Positions 57,301-64,000 of a stretch of 64,000 bases of DNA are shown in pieces (position 1 is the first letter of the stretch; the number at the start of each line of letters is the position of its first letter). The translations under genes and the position numbers were made by a program. The notes beneath the pieces are model-generated. The model was given only the letters and a program-made list of their open reading frames with translations. It had not been told where the DNA came from and did not search any database. Source of the stretch: Sphingobacteriia bacterium (GTDB lineage: Bacteria > Bacteroidota > Bacteroidia > Chitinophagales > Chitinophagaceae); contig CANGCK010000001.1 in the NCBI GenBank assembly GCA_947452295.1, positions 1 to 64,000 of the forward strand. Reading direction: 5' to 3'.

Positions 57301-60234
57301 CCCTGCTTTAAATGTGTAAATTAAAATACTAGGATCTGTAGAATCAATTGAAATAACATCTGAACCTAATAAAGCTAAATTATTAGTTGATATTAATTGA
57401 CCATCTGATACCGGAACATTAGCAATAAGAGGAATACTATCTTTATTGGTATAGCGCTCAAACCTTTTCAATTTTATTTTATAGGGTCTAAATTGGGTAT
57501 AGATAGGTGTTTCAAAATCAGTTGTGGGTAAATCAACGCCTGCTACTTTTATCGTTTCATCGGAAGTCTGTTGAGTTACTTGTAGTATTGGGGTTGATCT
57601 ATAAATAAAATTTTTCTCGTATTGATAGGGTACACCCGATAAGTCAATCGAGTCATTAAACGCATTCGACTTAAATTTAAATTCAGGTGTTTTTTTAGGT
57701 TCAATTGATGTGAAATTTAACATTTCTGTTGTTCCTGCTTTTAAAATTGAAACAGAATCGTTATTGTTTACAATCGTTAAATTTTCTGCTTTTAACTCAT
57801 ATTCTAATGGCAATAAAGCGACCCTAAACTCACCAGAATATTTATTTGTTTTAAATGTAGCAGAAGTTTTTGCAGTAGCCGAGGATCCATTGGGTTTGTA
57901 ACCCAATACAAATTGAGCCATTCCAATATTGTTTTTTGCGCTCACTTCAATAACTCTGGCTATCCCTGCAGTATCATTTATAGATTTAGAAACAAATCCG
58001 TTTTCGCCAAAACCAATTTTCTTGGCGGCCTCAACTGCACCACCTACTACTTTACCTACTACCACCACTTTAGTAGTATCTAAAAATGTTACAGGCTCAT
58101 TGGCATCTTCAAAAAATTCTTTAAATGTTCCCAACTGTTCCGGGAATCTTCCATTGTATAGAAAACTATGCCCGTCTTTCTTCACTGTAATTGCATGATT
58201 ACCAATTGGCACACTAATATCAAAATACCCTTCATTATTAGACACTACAGGCATATTATTGGCATCTAAAACAATAACTCCATCTACATATACATTTGCA
58301 TTTTGCACAAAGATTCTCGAATATCTTTCTAAATAATAATCATGGCTGCCCCCAGTTCCTTTATCTTTCATCCAATACTCGCCCTTGATATATTTGTTAT
58401 CTCCTTTTTGATAGTAGTTGTAACCCTGATCTAAAATGCCAGGCCCACTGATGTACTGATCACCATCTCTTAAATTTGCAAATGGCGTAGTAGGAGTTGC
58501 TAGTTTATTGATATCTACATAAGATGGAAAAACACCGCGTGAATCATACAAAATTTGTCCCTTGAAGCTAAAAGAAGATTTATCAATAAAATCAATCTTG
58601 TTGGCTACCTCTGAACCCTGACCTAAAAACACCAATTGCTGGCTGGCTTCAAACTTATGCTGACCATACATTGGAGTTATTGTAAATGATTCGCCTGTTC
58701 CTGAATAAGGAATGGCGGTAATTTCGTAATTGCCTTTTTCATCAGTAACGCCTAAAACACCCAATTGACTGGTGGTTGGCGTATTACCAGTTCCACTCAC
58801 CCATGTAATGGCAGAATCTAAAATTCCATCATTTTTATTGTAATTGAAACCGGTTCTAGACATATCATAAGCAGATCTTCCAACACCCTCATTGGCCGAC
58901 AAATTACTAGCCAAATTAGGATGGTTGCCACTGATAAATCTTTTAAAATCAGTTCTAATTGTTGCAGTATCCAATGCCTTATTCCAAATTCTAATCTCAT
59001 CAACAATTGCTTCTTTAGCACCTCCTACAAATACATTGTTCCATTGAGCATTTGGTCCACTTAAACTCATAGAGTTAGTAGCAGTTGGTATAGTAACTAA
59101 AAAATATGGTGCTTTGTAATTTGAATCGGCTGTAGCCACTAATTTATTGTGAATAGCCAACCGATATTGTTCGCTAATTGGACGACCATTAATATACAAT
59201 GTTGGTACTTGTGTATCATTTAGTACTATAGAAAAATGCACGAAATTATTATTGAGACTAGTAACCGGAATCAATTCATCATCACCCCTTGAATTGATTG
59301 TTCCAGAGGGGTAATAATTTTTTAGTTGATAGATACTTCCACCAATATTAATTTCTAAAATTTTGGCAGTGGCTTTTAAATTAACCGTTACAGGAATTGA
59401 TTTGTTTATATCTACACTACTTTCTAACTTAAACAAACGAATTGGTGTACCGGCGTCATTTGTAAAAGGAGCTGAAGGTTTTAACCACGCTTGTAAGGTA
59501 GCGGCGGATAAAATACTTTTATTTATATTATTGATAGAAAGCTGGCTGGCACCAGGAATATTGAGTGCTCTTAATACACTGCTCACCCCACCTTTTGATG
59601 TAGCTTGCACTACAACATCTTTTACTGGATTACCACCTTTAAAACTAATATTACCAGTTACAATTGCTGTGGGGCTTCTAAAGCCAATCCCAGTAATATA
59701 ATTGCTGTACTCAATTTCTGCATCATTAACTCCAATTGCATATACTTTATATTCATATAATACACCACCCTCTACATATTTATCTTCAAAAAAAGTTGCA
59801 TTAGCAGCTAAATTAGCTATGGGATTTCCCCAATTGCTATTTAGATTAGGATTGTAAATTCGTCTATAAACTCTAATACCAGTAACAGCCGCACTACCCG
59901 TTACATTATTTCTTATTTCCCATTCTATTTTTACTTTATCACCATAATATCCTTTAGACACTTCAAAAAAATCTTTTGAAAATGTATTTTGTAAATACAA
60001 AACATCCCATGGAAAACGAACATCCAATGGAGTGATTGTTCTATTGAGAGGAGATTGAATACGACCTAATAATGGAAGCCCTACCTGAATATCATACGAT
60101 TCTACAGAACTATTAGCTCCAACTACTTTACTTTTAATAGTTTGCGAAACAGCCAATAATTTAACACCCTTTTTATCTTGGGCATAGATGCTGATTGTTA
60201 GCAACGCTAATGAAAGCGTAAAAATATATTTCAT
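51361..60234 (-). CDS. Giant T9SS-sorted LamG-domain surface protein
   Basis: A 2957-residue exported protein with signal peptide (residues 1-18). In order I see: an Fn3-like segment (about 90-180); a first LamG/jellyroll domain (about 235-440, LQAWLKPS...DEIRIWNKALD); carboxypeptidase-regulatory-like beta domains (about 490-720, GYFDISVPIGNHAITVKKDG); a long beta-rich region; two charged helical stretches (about 1230-1330 and 1460-1525); an SCPYEGAE region; two more LamG domains (about 1860-2010 and 2055-2230); a module shared with the next gene (about 2430-2550); two tryptophan-rich repeats (about 2560-2740); and a type A T9SS sorting domain (about 2873-2957, YPNPFASELTIEL...GVYLLQV). It should be exported by T9SS and fixed on the cell surface. 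LamG domains suggest glycan or protein binding. No catalytic motif recognised. Confidence 0.85.
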   Translation of the reverse strand: MKYIFTLSLALLTISIYAQDKKGVKLLAVSQTIKSKVVGANSSVESYDIQVGLPLLGRIQSPLNRTITPLDVRFPWDVLYLQNTFSKDFFEVSKGYYGDKVKIEWEIRNNVTGSAAVTGIRVYRRIYNPNLNSNWGNPIANLAANATFFEDKYVEGGVLYEYKVYAIGVNDAEIEYSNYITGIGFRSPTAIVTGNISFKGGNPVKDVVVQATSKGGVSSVLRALNIPGASQLSINNINKSILSAATLQAWLKPSAPFTNDAGTPIRLFKLESSVDINKSIPVTVNLKATAKILEINIGGSIYQLKNYYPSGTINSRGDDELIPVTSLNNNFVHFSIVLNDTQVPTLYINGRPISEQYRLAIHNKLVATADSNYKAPYFLVTIPTATNSMSLSGPNAQWNNVFVGGAKEAIVDEIRIWNKALDTATIRTDFKRFISGNHPNLASNLSANEGVGRSAYDMSRTGFNYNKNDGILDSAITWVSGTGNTPTTSQLGVLGVTDEKGNYEITAIPYSGTGESFTITPMYGQHKFEASQQLVFLGQGSEVANKIDFIDKSSFSFKGQILYDSRGVFPSYVDINKLATPTTPFANLRDGDQYISGPGILDQGYNYYQKGDNKYIKGEYWMKDKGTGGSHDYYLERYSRIFVQNANVYVDGVIVLDANNMPVVSNNEGYFDISVPIGNHAITVKKDGHSFLYNGRFPEQLGTFKEFFEDANEPVTFLDTTKVVVVGKVVGGAVEAAKKIGFGENGFVSKSINDTAGIARVIEVSAKNNIGMAQFVLGYKPNGSSATAKTSATFKTNKYSGEFRVALLPLEYELKAENLTIVNNNDSVSILKAGTTEMLNFTSIEPKKTPEFKFKSNAFNDSIDLSGVPYQYEKNFIYRSTPILQVTQQTSDETIKVAGVDLPTTDFETPIYTQFRPYKIKLKRFERYTNKDSIPLIANVPVSDGQLISTNNLALLGSDVISIDSTDPSILIYTFKAGVPATVYPFKKNISLKFRVNDQDYTVEGLKNQGLILGGAADNSQTFVTEAPDIPAIILRDPPGSNSFASIEKGTSISFSSDASFAHTEGMQTETVIATGLYFELTGGMVPTPAVKTESIANAKVGINLNNTSSDGKTVNSTYTFNKTISTSDQTDYVGADGDLYIGNSKNIYYGTYDNVEASSNIPQKYENGSFRPLVDGEYLNIGSVAVPIYISKQKALSFVDKPSETFFIYSQKHILNTLIPEYESFITNNLNGPNPNSTENVSKREQYKEKIRLWKKVILENEKSKYLAKYKRAKYKEGLKNIIDNYKSNINAVYNGVSDPVAKNNLTNKLNQSKVVENLLNDNFEKNISFDAGVGEYSQSVESSVVQTSTTSYNLVVDESVSTELRLTFNKVGVLSTIGAAFQQDKNSTLTQENTETSTIGFTLKDNDPANYLSVDVVNTFDGHGPIFSTQGGRSSCPYEGAETSKFFPESRFKDYFTSLWEKKDSLQLKEKALIDNEIEYNNTYSVLTRNQNRRARLLLSQQRDAIKKRIEILDSAFQSNFDGYADEEKVPLNFATQKVEVPLLSVTDNDKTNIADGKNAEFELKLSNNSAAGQDADFKLIVDNTTNPNNAIINIEQNGTIVHVPFGQTVIYKMTLGKSISDVYEYNNIKIRLESLCDGEEVSDSVRVSAKFVPACSEVKISVPLSNWVFNRESAFNSDRTTKPLTIKLTGYNTSFSSFKKIDLEYRSATAPNWTRLQTYYGSQNYFNTATEVDKKSLIGANSTLTYNFNIDSTFLDGKYEIRARSTCTNNTEYISEVIAGTVDLNAPVKFGTPFPTDGISGPGEDLKVGFNEPVSYNTANSLIQIKGQTNQLKIDHNVSLYFQGTNNTAVINNPRITTGDFTLECWMKNTIGNAGSVLAQKDGLKIEIIDGALQFTIGGISASASLPTDELFHHFTFTHKNSTGDVSIYMDDNVVGAKTGSPNVQFSNNEALVFGGNTFNGNIHDLRIWNKTISLTDAYAKMYSRLSGNEANLVGYWPMDEGRGDVANDKARYKHAIVKATWDIKPKGTSYEFTNNQFLKLDQVNYVVLTNEMDATISFWVKIPNAQEATLFSNGKADGSDLNQPDGFDNKWAININNSGNLTFNSEGKQYNLTSQSIADNTWHHISLLLNRQGALKTYVDAVSVSSNVVTAIGGFNGNRIWLGARGAQDLAGGETVDRKFNGKIDEFQLWNTLRNEEQISRDRFYEVDAESIGLLLYARLNSPDVVSGNGPMYYHAYSNNTVIADPALINGGTLNYSIDAPAIKPERALINFKVNRVISGNEMIIDPVVTDIASLEGQVVDITVHRMYDAANNEQISPITWTAYYRKNEVSWFAEGYNEIVDIVKEAGVSKSFEITLLNKGGKNHPFTIANIPKWLSLDKTTGIIGPDSKIIITATIDKDYANGEYAENLNLQTDFGYEEKLPVKLRVLPKEPNWVVNPSSFDKSMTIVGRVKVDGAFSEDSYDQIAAFYNDTLVGATKLVYNAAYQQYYAFLTIYGNVSGGNIKFKIWDASQGKIVEATVNTNASIVFLDNEILGTLSTPALFENSALVEQNIALNKGWSWISFNVVDPNFKKINELTKNLRLETNDRIVNGNAQEIYSKNVKPATWSGTMDTSGLSINKMYKVFMANEQVLTIKGSMVDISSWNFPIAKNWNWFPFPLPGNRLTSESLAYLDASDGDVIKSQNLFAIYDPLVGWTGSLKYLEPGKGYMLKSAKDQTFRFPAYLVKNTSIDNPGLINQINGLGKNNIVNYGSSTVHNFATGEPVTVSQENIKPVFKQYSQNMNAVVLLPKGYTELTAYDESGNLKGIASRKTDDELTFITVFGDKSQNIDFFVSDGFNKKKTTTSFGFKNNEVLGTLSKPLVLNFSAEHLRSYPNPFASELTIELTADKSQSISIKMYSIASQLVFEKTVNIQSGLNKVKIMPNIADGVYLLQVQMNGQTLLNKVFKQSVLN

Positions 60235-60377
60235 GTGTATATATCTATGGTTATTTAATGGTCACATGATATTCGCCTTATATGCATTTGCGCTTGGAAA
60301 GCAAACTTTGTTGATGGCTCATTGAATGTGTAGTTAGTTTAAAGTATATAAATGGCATAGAATTACCTAGTAGCAAA

Positions 60378-61265
60378 CTATAATTTAATAATATAGTTTA
60401 CCCCGAAATTTATTGGTCGAGTTTCTGAAAGGCCAGTGTAATTAACAGAGATTCCAGTAATATTGTTATTAATAGTAATATTTGTTTTAGCGGATGTTGT
60501 TTGATTGGTCTCCACATGACTCGTAGCGTTATCACTTGCTCCACCATTCCAATCATCATCATCTGACACTTTTACACCATGAGTATGACCAGGATCAGTT
60601 ATTTCATGAATATGTCCAGGATCAGTAACGCTTAAACTATGCGATTTAATACCATCTGTTTGAATAGTTTTAAGAGTAGGTCCTACATTTGCTGAATAAG
60701 ATCCATTAGAATTTGTACCCGCACCTCTTAAAAACATTCCTCTTAAGTCTGGTGTATTATTGCCAATCATTGCTTTCAATGCAACTGCAGATGAAGGTAA
60801 TGCAGATCCATCACACAATGCCCAACCTCTTGGCGGTGTTGTACCTAAATAAGGCATAATTGAACCTGTGGGTACACCATTACTTGCAGAAGCCGCATAA
60901 GGTACAAAATGAAAATCTTCGTCGGAAATGGTTGCAGCAACCGGACTTGTCATTTCTATTTTAAGCTTTAACTGATAATCATAAAACAGTGTGTTTTCTA
61001 TACTAGAAATATCTAATACATGAGAGAACACACCAAAAGCATCTGTAGTTAAAGTAGCTGTTGATGGAGTTAATGGCACATCTGTACTAGAAGAATTGGT
61101 ATAATGTATAGTAAATTTTAAAATAATGGTTTTATTGGTAACCGCATTATTCAACTCGTCTCTGGCAATACCTTGAATGGCAAGTCCAGTAGTTGTTATT
61201 TGCGCACGTGTTGTAGCTACTACAAAAAATAAAAACAGCAACGAGAAAATAAATTTAGATCTCAT
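60378..61265 (-). CDS. Exported phage tail-collar-domain protein
   Basis: A 295-residue protein with a signal peptide (SLLFLFFVVATTRAQ). The N-terminal domain (LAIQGIARDELNNAVTNKTI...) is a beta domain common in Bacteroidota secreted proteins. The C-terminal part is a Tail Collar domain as in phage short tail fibres: PTGSIMPYLGTTPPRGWALCDG, TPDLRGMFLRGAG, and a His-rich GHIHEITDPGHTHG repeat that could bind metal, ending RPINFGVNYIIKL. No other phage gene is near, so it looks domesticated as a surface or adhesive protein. It lies 143 bases upstream of the giant gene, same strand. Confidence 0.85.
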   Translation of the reverse strand: MRSKFIFSLLFLFFVVATTRAQITTTGLAIQGIARDELNNAVTNKTIILKFTIHYTNSSSTDVPLTPSTATLTTDAFGVFSHVLDISSIENTLFYDYQLKLKIEMTSPVAATISDEDFHFVPYAASASNGVPTGSIMPYLGTTPPRGWALCDGSALPSSAVALKAMIGNNTPDLRGMFLRGAGTNSNGSYSANVGPTLKTIQTDGIKSHSLSVTDPGHIHEITDPGHTHGVKVSDDDDWNGGASDNATSHVETNQTTSAKTNITINNNITGISVNYTGLSETRPINFGVNYIIKL

Positions 61266-61365
61266 AGATGACAGGTATTTGGATTTAAGAATGGACTGCT
61301 TATTGATTAATTTTGGATTTTAATATTTTGTACACCAGTATCAAAAAATATTACTGATTTACTTT

Positions 61366-61394
61366 TAAATATAATAAAAATATATTTTACACAA
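61366..61394 (-). promoter_or_regulatory. Weak candidate promoter for the surface cluster
   Basis: On the minus strand TTG (61394-61392) is followed after 18 bases by TATATTTA (61373-61366), a 7-of-8 match to the TAnnTTTG element. The leader would be about 95 bases. In such AT-rich sequence a chance match is quite possible. Confidence 0.3.
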
Positions 61395-61498
61395 ATATTT
61401 TCTTGATCATAATGATTATAATTTCATTAAATTTTATTTTATTTTAAATTGGTTAAACTTCAAAGTAAATAAATCTGAATATTATAATTAATAAAAAA

Positions 61499-61525
61499 AG
61501 CTATCTAGAATGATTTCCAGATAGC
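61499..61525 (-). terminator. Terminator after the DUF2807 gene
   Basis: AGCTATCTAGAA (61499-61510) pairs with TTCCAGATAGCT (61514-61525) with one mismatch in the stem and a 3-base loop. On the minus strand it is followed by a run of seven T. It sits 44 bases past the DUF2807 stop. Confidence 0.8.
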
Positions 61526-61568
61526 TATACATTAAACTTTTCATTAACACTAATCTCCGCTACATCAA

Positions 61569-62300
61569 CTAATCGTTAGTTTTATGCTTTATGGAAGAAG
61601 CGCCACTACTATTAAATTCTCGGATAATTGCATCCCCTTTATAGTAAATACTACTTGCGCCTGAAGCTTTGGTATTTAGTTCTTTAGTAACTGTAATTCG
61701 CACGTCTGATGCACCTGATGCAATAATATCGCAATTGTCAATTACCAAATCATATGATTTAACGGCACTAGCACCACTACTACTAATTTTAGCAGTTGTA
61801 GCTTTACCATTTAATTTCAAAGCAGATGCCCCACTTAAATCTAAATTGAGCCTTGCCACATCTATATTTGCACTCAAATCACTGGCACCAGATAATTCAA
61901 TTGAAAGATCGTTAAATGAAAGCTTATTGGCACTTTTTACATTGCAAGCACCCGATGCTTCAATACGCTTCAAATTATTTACAGTGATATAGGCTTTAAT
62001 CTTATTATTTGTCCATGATTTCCAATTAAAACCGTGGCTATCAAGGTGAATATATAATACATTGTTTTTTATCTCGGTTTTAATTCGATCAACCAATTCC
62101 TTATTACCAGCACTCACCGCTACTGCATCTTCTTTACCCTGTGAAATATACACATCAATTGCGCCAGAAACGTCTATACCCGAAAAGCCACTCAATTTTC
62201 TTACTTGCGCATTTTCATCAAATACTACGTTTCTTTCTTCTTGTGCACAAGAAAAAAGTGTTGAAAACATACATAATACTCCTACAAAATATTTTTTCAT
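61569..62300 (-). CDS. DUF2807 (GIN-domain) lipoprotein
   Basis: A 243-residue exported lipoprotein: signal MKKYFVGVLCMFSTLFSC with lipobox Cys18. The mature protein is a repetitive right-handed beta structure in which the segment SGASxxx recurs about nine times (SGAIDVYISQG, ELSGASDLSANI, DLSGASALKLNG, SSSGASAVKSYD). This matches the head GIN domain family DUF2807, found in putative auto-transporter-like adhesins of Bacteroidota. Function unknown. Transcribed divergently from the TPP-controlled receptor gene. Confidence 0.9.
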   Translation of the reverse strand: MKKYFVGVLCMFSTLFSCAQEERNVVFDENAQVRKLSGFSGIDVSGAIDVYISQGKEDAVAVSAGNKELVDRIKTEIKNNVLYIHLDSHGFNWKSWTNNKIKAYITVNNLKRIEASGACNVKSANKLSFNDLSIELSGASDLSANIDVARLNLDLSGASALKLNGKATTAKISSSGASAVKSYDLVIDNCDIIASGASDVRITVTKELNTKASGASSIYYKGDAIIREFNSSGASSIKHKTND

Positions 62301-62346
62301 GGGTTTATTTTTATTCTATAACGAATAACCTAATTTAAAGTTACAC

Positions 62347-62376
62347 TTGAAAAATAAAAAAAAACAAATACTTTTG
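62347..62376 (+). promoter_or_regulatory. Consensus promoter of the thiamine-regulated receptor
   Basis: TTG (62347-62349), exactly 19 bases, then TACTTTTG (62369-62376), a full TAnnTTTG match. The expected transcription start, about 7 bases on, coincides with the 5' edge of the riboswitch. Confidence 0.75.
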
Positions 62377-62380
62377 TAAT

Positions 62381-62470
62381 GTCCTCGGGGTGCTTGACCG
62401 GAATTTTCCGTGATGGCTGAGAAATTACCCGTTGAACCTGAACAGGGTAATTCCTGCGAAGGGAAGGTGT
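62381..62470 (+). promoter_or_regulatory. TPP (thiamine pyrophosphate) riboswitch
   Basis: The THI-element core is plain to read: CTCGGGGTGC (62384-62393), GGCTGAGAAATTACCCG (62415-62431), ACCTGAACAGGGTAAT and TCCTGCGAAGGGAAGG (to about 62467). The two sensor helices for pyrimidine (CTGAGA) and pyrophosphate (GCGAAGGGA) binding are both present. It lies 70 bases before the TonB-dependent receptor start; no strong intrinsic terminator follows, so control may be at translation start. Confidence 0.95.
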
Positions 62471-62540
62471 TATACAATTTATTGCGACCTCTCCTATTTG
62501 CATTCCCTGTTCCCATTTTTAATTTTAAAACCATTGAAAA

Positions 62541-64000
62541 ATGAAAAAAATGATGGGAACAACAGCACTGCTAATTATCAACATGGCACTTGCTGCTCAA
62601 TCCGTAAAAAAACAATTTATTGGTCGTTTAATCGACACTGTAGCAAAGCTACCGATTGCATCAGCAATTATTCAGGTAGACAACCATCAAATAATTGCTA
62701 ATGAGCAAGGTTACTTTATTCTACCAACGAATAAAATATCAAAAATTACAGCTACAAGTATTGGATATCAAACCAGCATAATTAATTCTCCCAATATTAT
62801 AAATGACACTGTTACATTTACCATGTTCCCCCAAAGTTTATTTCTAACTCCATTAGAAGTTAGTTCGATAAGGGCATCCAACAAATCTCCGTTCACTAAA
62901 ACCAATATGAATAAAGTCGAAATAGAAAAAATAAATCTTTCTCAAGACATTCCTTTTCTATTAAACCAAACACCTTCTGTTGTTGCCAACTCTGATGCTG
63001 GTAATGGTGTAGGGTATACCGGCATTAGAATAAGAGGAACAGATGCAACAAGAATAAATGTTACATTAAACGGCATACCTTATAATGATGCTGAAAGTAT
63101 GAGCACCTACTTTGTAGATTTGCCCGATTTTTCTTCGTCTGTCAATAGTATTCAAATACAAAGAGGTGTGGGCACTTCATCAAATGGAGCCGGTGCTTTT
63201 GGAGCAACTATTAATATGCATACCAATGAATTCAATGAAAAATCATATACAGAATTAAACAATAGCTTCGGGTCATTTAACACATGGAAGAACACGATAA
63301 AAGCTGGTAGTGGACTAATAAACAAACATTTTTTAATAGATGCTCGGTTAAGCAGCATTCGAAGCGATGGTTATGTAGATAGAGCCAATAGTAATTTACA
63401 ATCTTTTTATTTAAGCACCATGTACGTAAATAACAAAACATCACTTCGATTAAATATTTTTTCAGGTCATGAAAAAACTTACCAAGCATGGTATGGTGTA
63501 GATGAAGCCACCCTTACTGCCAACAGAACTTTTAATGCAGCAGGCACAGAAAAAAAAGACACCCCATATAGCAACCAAACAGACAATTATACCCAAACAC
63601 ATTATCAATTATTTCTCAACCATGCGATAAACACTAAATGGCTTTTTAATACAGCTCTATTTTTAACAAGAGGTAAAGGATACTACGAAGAATATAAAGC
63701 CGATCAAAATTTAATCGATTATAATCTTCCCAACATAATCAATGGCAATGATACAATTACAGCTTCTAACCTTGTTAGACAAAGATGGCTCAACAATTAT
63801 TTTTATGGTCAAATTGCCTCTTTACAATATAAAACCAGTAAAAACGAAATTACCATTGGTGGTGGCTGGACAAAATACGATGGCAAACATTACGGCAATA
63901 TTGTTTGGATAGAAAAAGGAATCATTCCAGATAATAATATTTATTACAATCATCCTGCAAATAAAACAGATGTAAATATTTACACGAAATGGCAATACCA
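62541..64000 (+). CDS. TonB-dependent receptor for thiamine or a precursor (3' end outside window)
   Basis: The frame opens with ATG 62541 and runs without stop to the window end (486 codons visible). The protein has a signal peptide (residues 1-19, ending LAAQ), a carboxypeptidase-regulatory-like domain (about 22-105, FIGRLIDTVAKLPIASAII), a plug domain (about 115-230, including YTGIRIRGTDATRINVTLNG and GVGTSSNGAGAFGATINM), and then beta-barrel strands. These outer-membrane receptors import scarce ligands with energy from TonB. The TPP riboswitch upstream indicates thiamine or a thiamine precursor as ligand, an inference from regulation. Partners would lie beyond 64000. Confidence 0.92.
   Translation, partial: MKKMMGTTALLIINMALAAQSVKKQFIGRLIDTVAKLPIASAIIQVDNHQIIANEQGYFILPTNKISKITATSIGYQTSIINSPNIINDTVTFTMFPQSLFLTPLEVSSIRASNKSPFTKTNMNKVEIEKINLSQDIPFLLNQTPSVVANSDAGNGVGYTGIRIRGTDATRINVTLNGIPYNDAESMSTYFVDLPDFSSSVNSIQIQRGVGTSSNGAGAFGATINMHTNEFNEKSYTELNNSFGSFNTWKNTIKAGSGLINKHFLIDARLSSIRSDGYVDRANSNLQSFYLSTMYVNNKTSLRLNIFSGHEKTYQAWYGVDEATLTANRTFNAAGTEKKDTPYSNQTDNYTQTHYQLFLNHAINTKWLFNTALFLTRGKGYYEEYKADQNLIDYNLPNIINGNDTITASNLVRQRWLNNYFYGQIASLQYKTSKNEITIGGGWTKYDGKHYGNIVWIEKGIIPDNNIYYNHPANKTDVNIYTKWQY

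Larger units (their letters stand above)
61266..61568. other. AT-rich intergenic region between the tail-collar and DUF2807 genes
   Basis: A 303-base gap of about 80 percent A+T. It holds a terminator near 61499-61525 for the DUF2807 gene and a weak candidate promoter near 61366-61394 for the surface cluster. No reading frame or RNA gene is apparent in the rest. Confidence 0.6.

Noticed and set aside
58818..59021. Small same-strand frame inside the giant gene
   Set aside because: It overlaps the first LamG domain in a different frame and has no family features or start signals.
60378..61265. Prophage remnant suggested by the tail-collar domain
   Set aside because: There is no terminase, capsid, portal, integrase or lysis gene nearby, and the protein has its own signal peptide and a Bacteroidota-type N-terminal domain.
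62432..62701. Plus-strand reading frame across the TPP riboswitch
   Set aside because: It begins inside the aptamer and overlaps the receptor gene in another frame; the TonB receptor frame starting at 62541 has signal peptide and domains.

Overview
The window reads as a contiguous, low-GC chromosomal segment of a Bacteroidota bacterium, most likely of the Chitinophagaceae (inference from gene content; no 16S gene is present). Pointers are a type IX secretion system (T9SS) protein (PorQ), a giant secreted protein with a T9SS C-terminal sorting domain, DUF4270, DUF2851 and GSCFA families, a single-domain glycogen-synthase-like protein, small DSAA-repeat lipoproteins, and promoters of the Bacteroidota form TTG-N19-TAnnTTTG. 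No phage, insertion sequence, integrase or CRISPR array was seen.

Layout. (1) 1-10087, minus strand: respiratory complex I operon nuoA-B-C-D-H-I-J-K-L-M-N, with no nuoE, nuoF or nuoG, followed by a partial unknown gene. (2) 10205-13882, plus: a three-gene unit of a secreted D-aminoacylase-like amidohydrolase, a DUF1611 P-loop protein and an enolase-superfamily epimerase/racemase, probably handling D-amino acids or peptidoglycan peptides. (3) 13941-21307, mostly minus: phosphodiester glycosidase-like protein, lipoyl synthase, OsmC, DUF2851, Maf, UbiA-family prenyltransferase, KdsC-like phosphatase, IscX and a 2Fe-2S ferredoxin. (4) 21466-34441: hydrolase, topoisomerase I, fatty acid desaturase, a SirB1-like protein, CsaA-like protein, MGMT, GSCFA protein, RlmB, Nudix hydrolase, MetK, DUF4270 lipoprotein and a half-length GlgA-like protein. 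(5) 34743-40833, plus: flippase-like membrane protein, RfaE2, the ppk1-ppx pair and an ALDH7-type aldehyde dehydrogenase. (6) 40905-47274, minus: PorQ, Lon, a tiny repeat lipoprotein, the GTPases Der and Era, and initiator tRNA-fMet. (7) 47477-49954, plus, very AT-rich: an MBOAT O-acyltransferase with an SGNH-like partner. (8) 49959-61265, minus: a cell-surface cluster made of a tail-collar protein, a 2957-residue LamG/T9SS protein, a 311-residue protein sharing a module with the giant, and a small lipoprotein. (9) 61569-64000: a DUF2807 lipoprotein and, divergently, a TPP riboswitch in front of a TonB-dependent receptor that runs off the window.

How it fits together. Most of the window is housekeeping: respiration, lipoylation, Fe-S assembly, methionine activation, ribosome maturation, proteolysis and polyphosphate turnover. 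The accessory material is the D-amino-acid unit, the O-acylation pair and above all the surface cluster, whose giant protein should leave the cell through the T9SS of which PorQ is a part. The thiamine-controlled receptor is a vitamin uptake gene.
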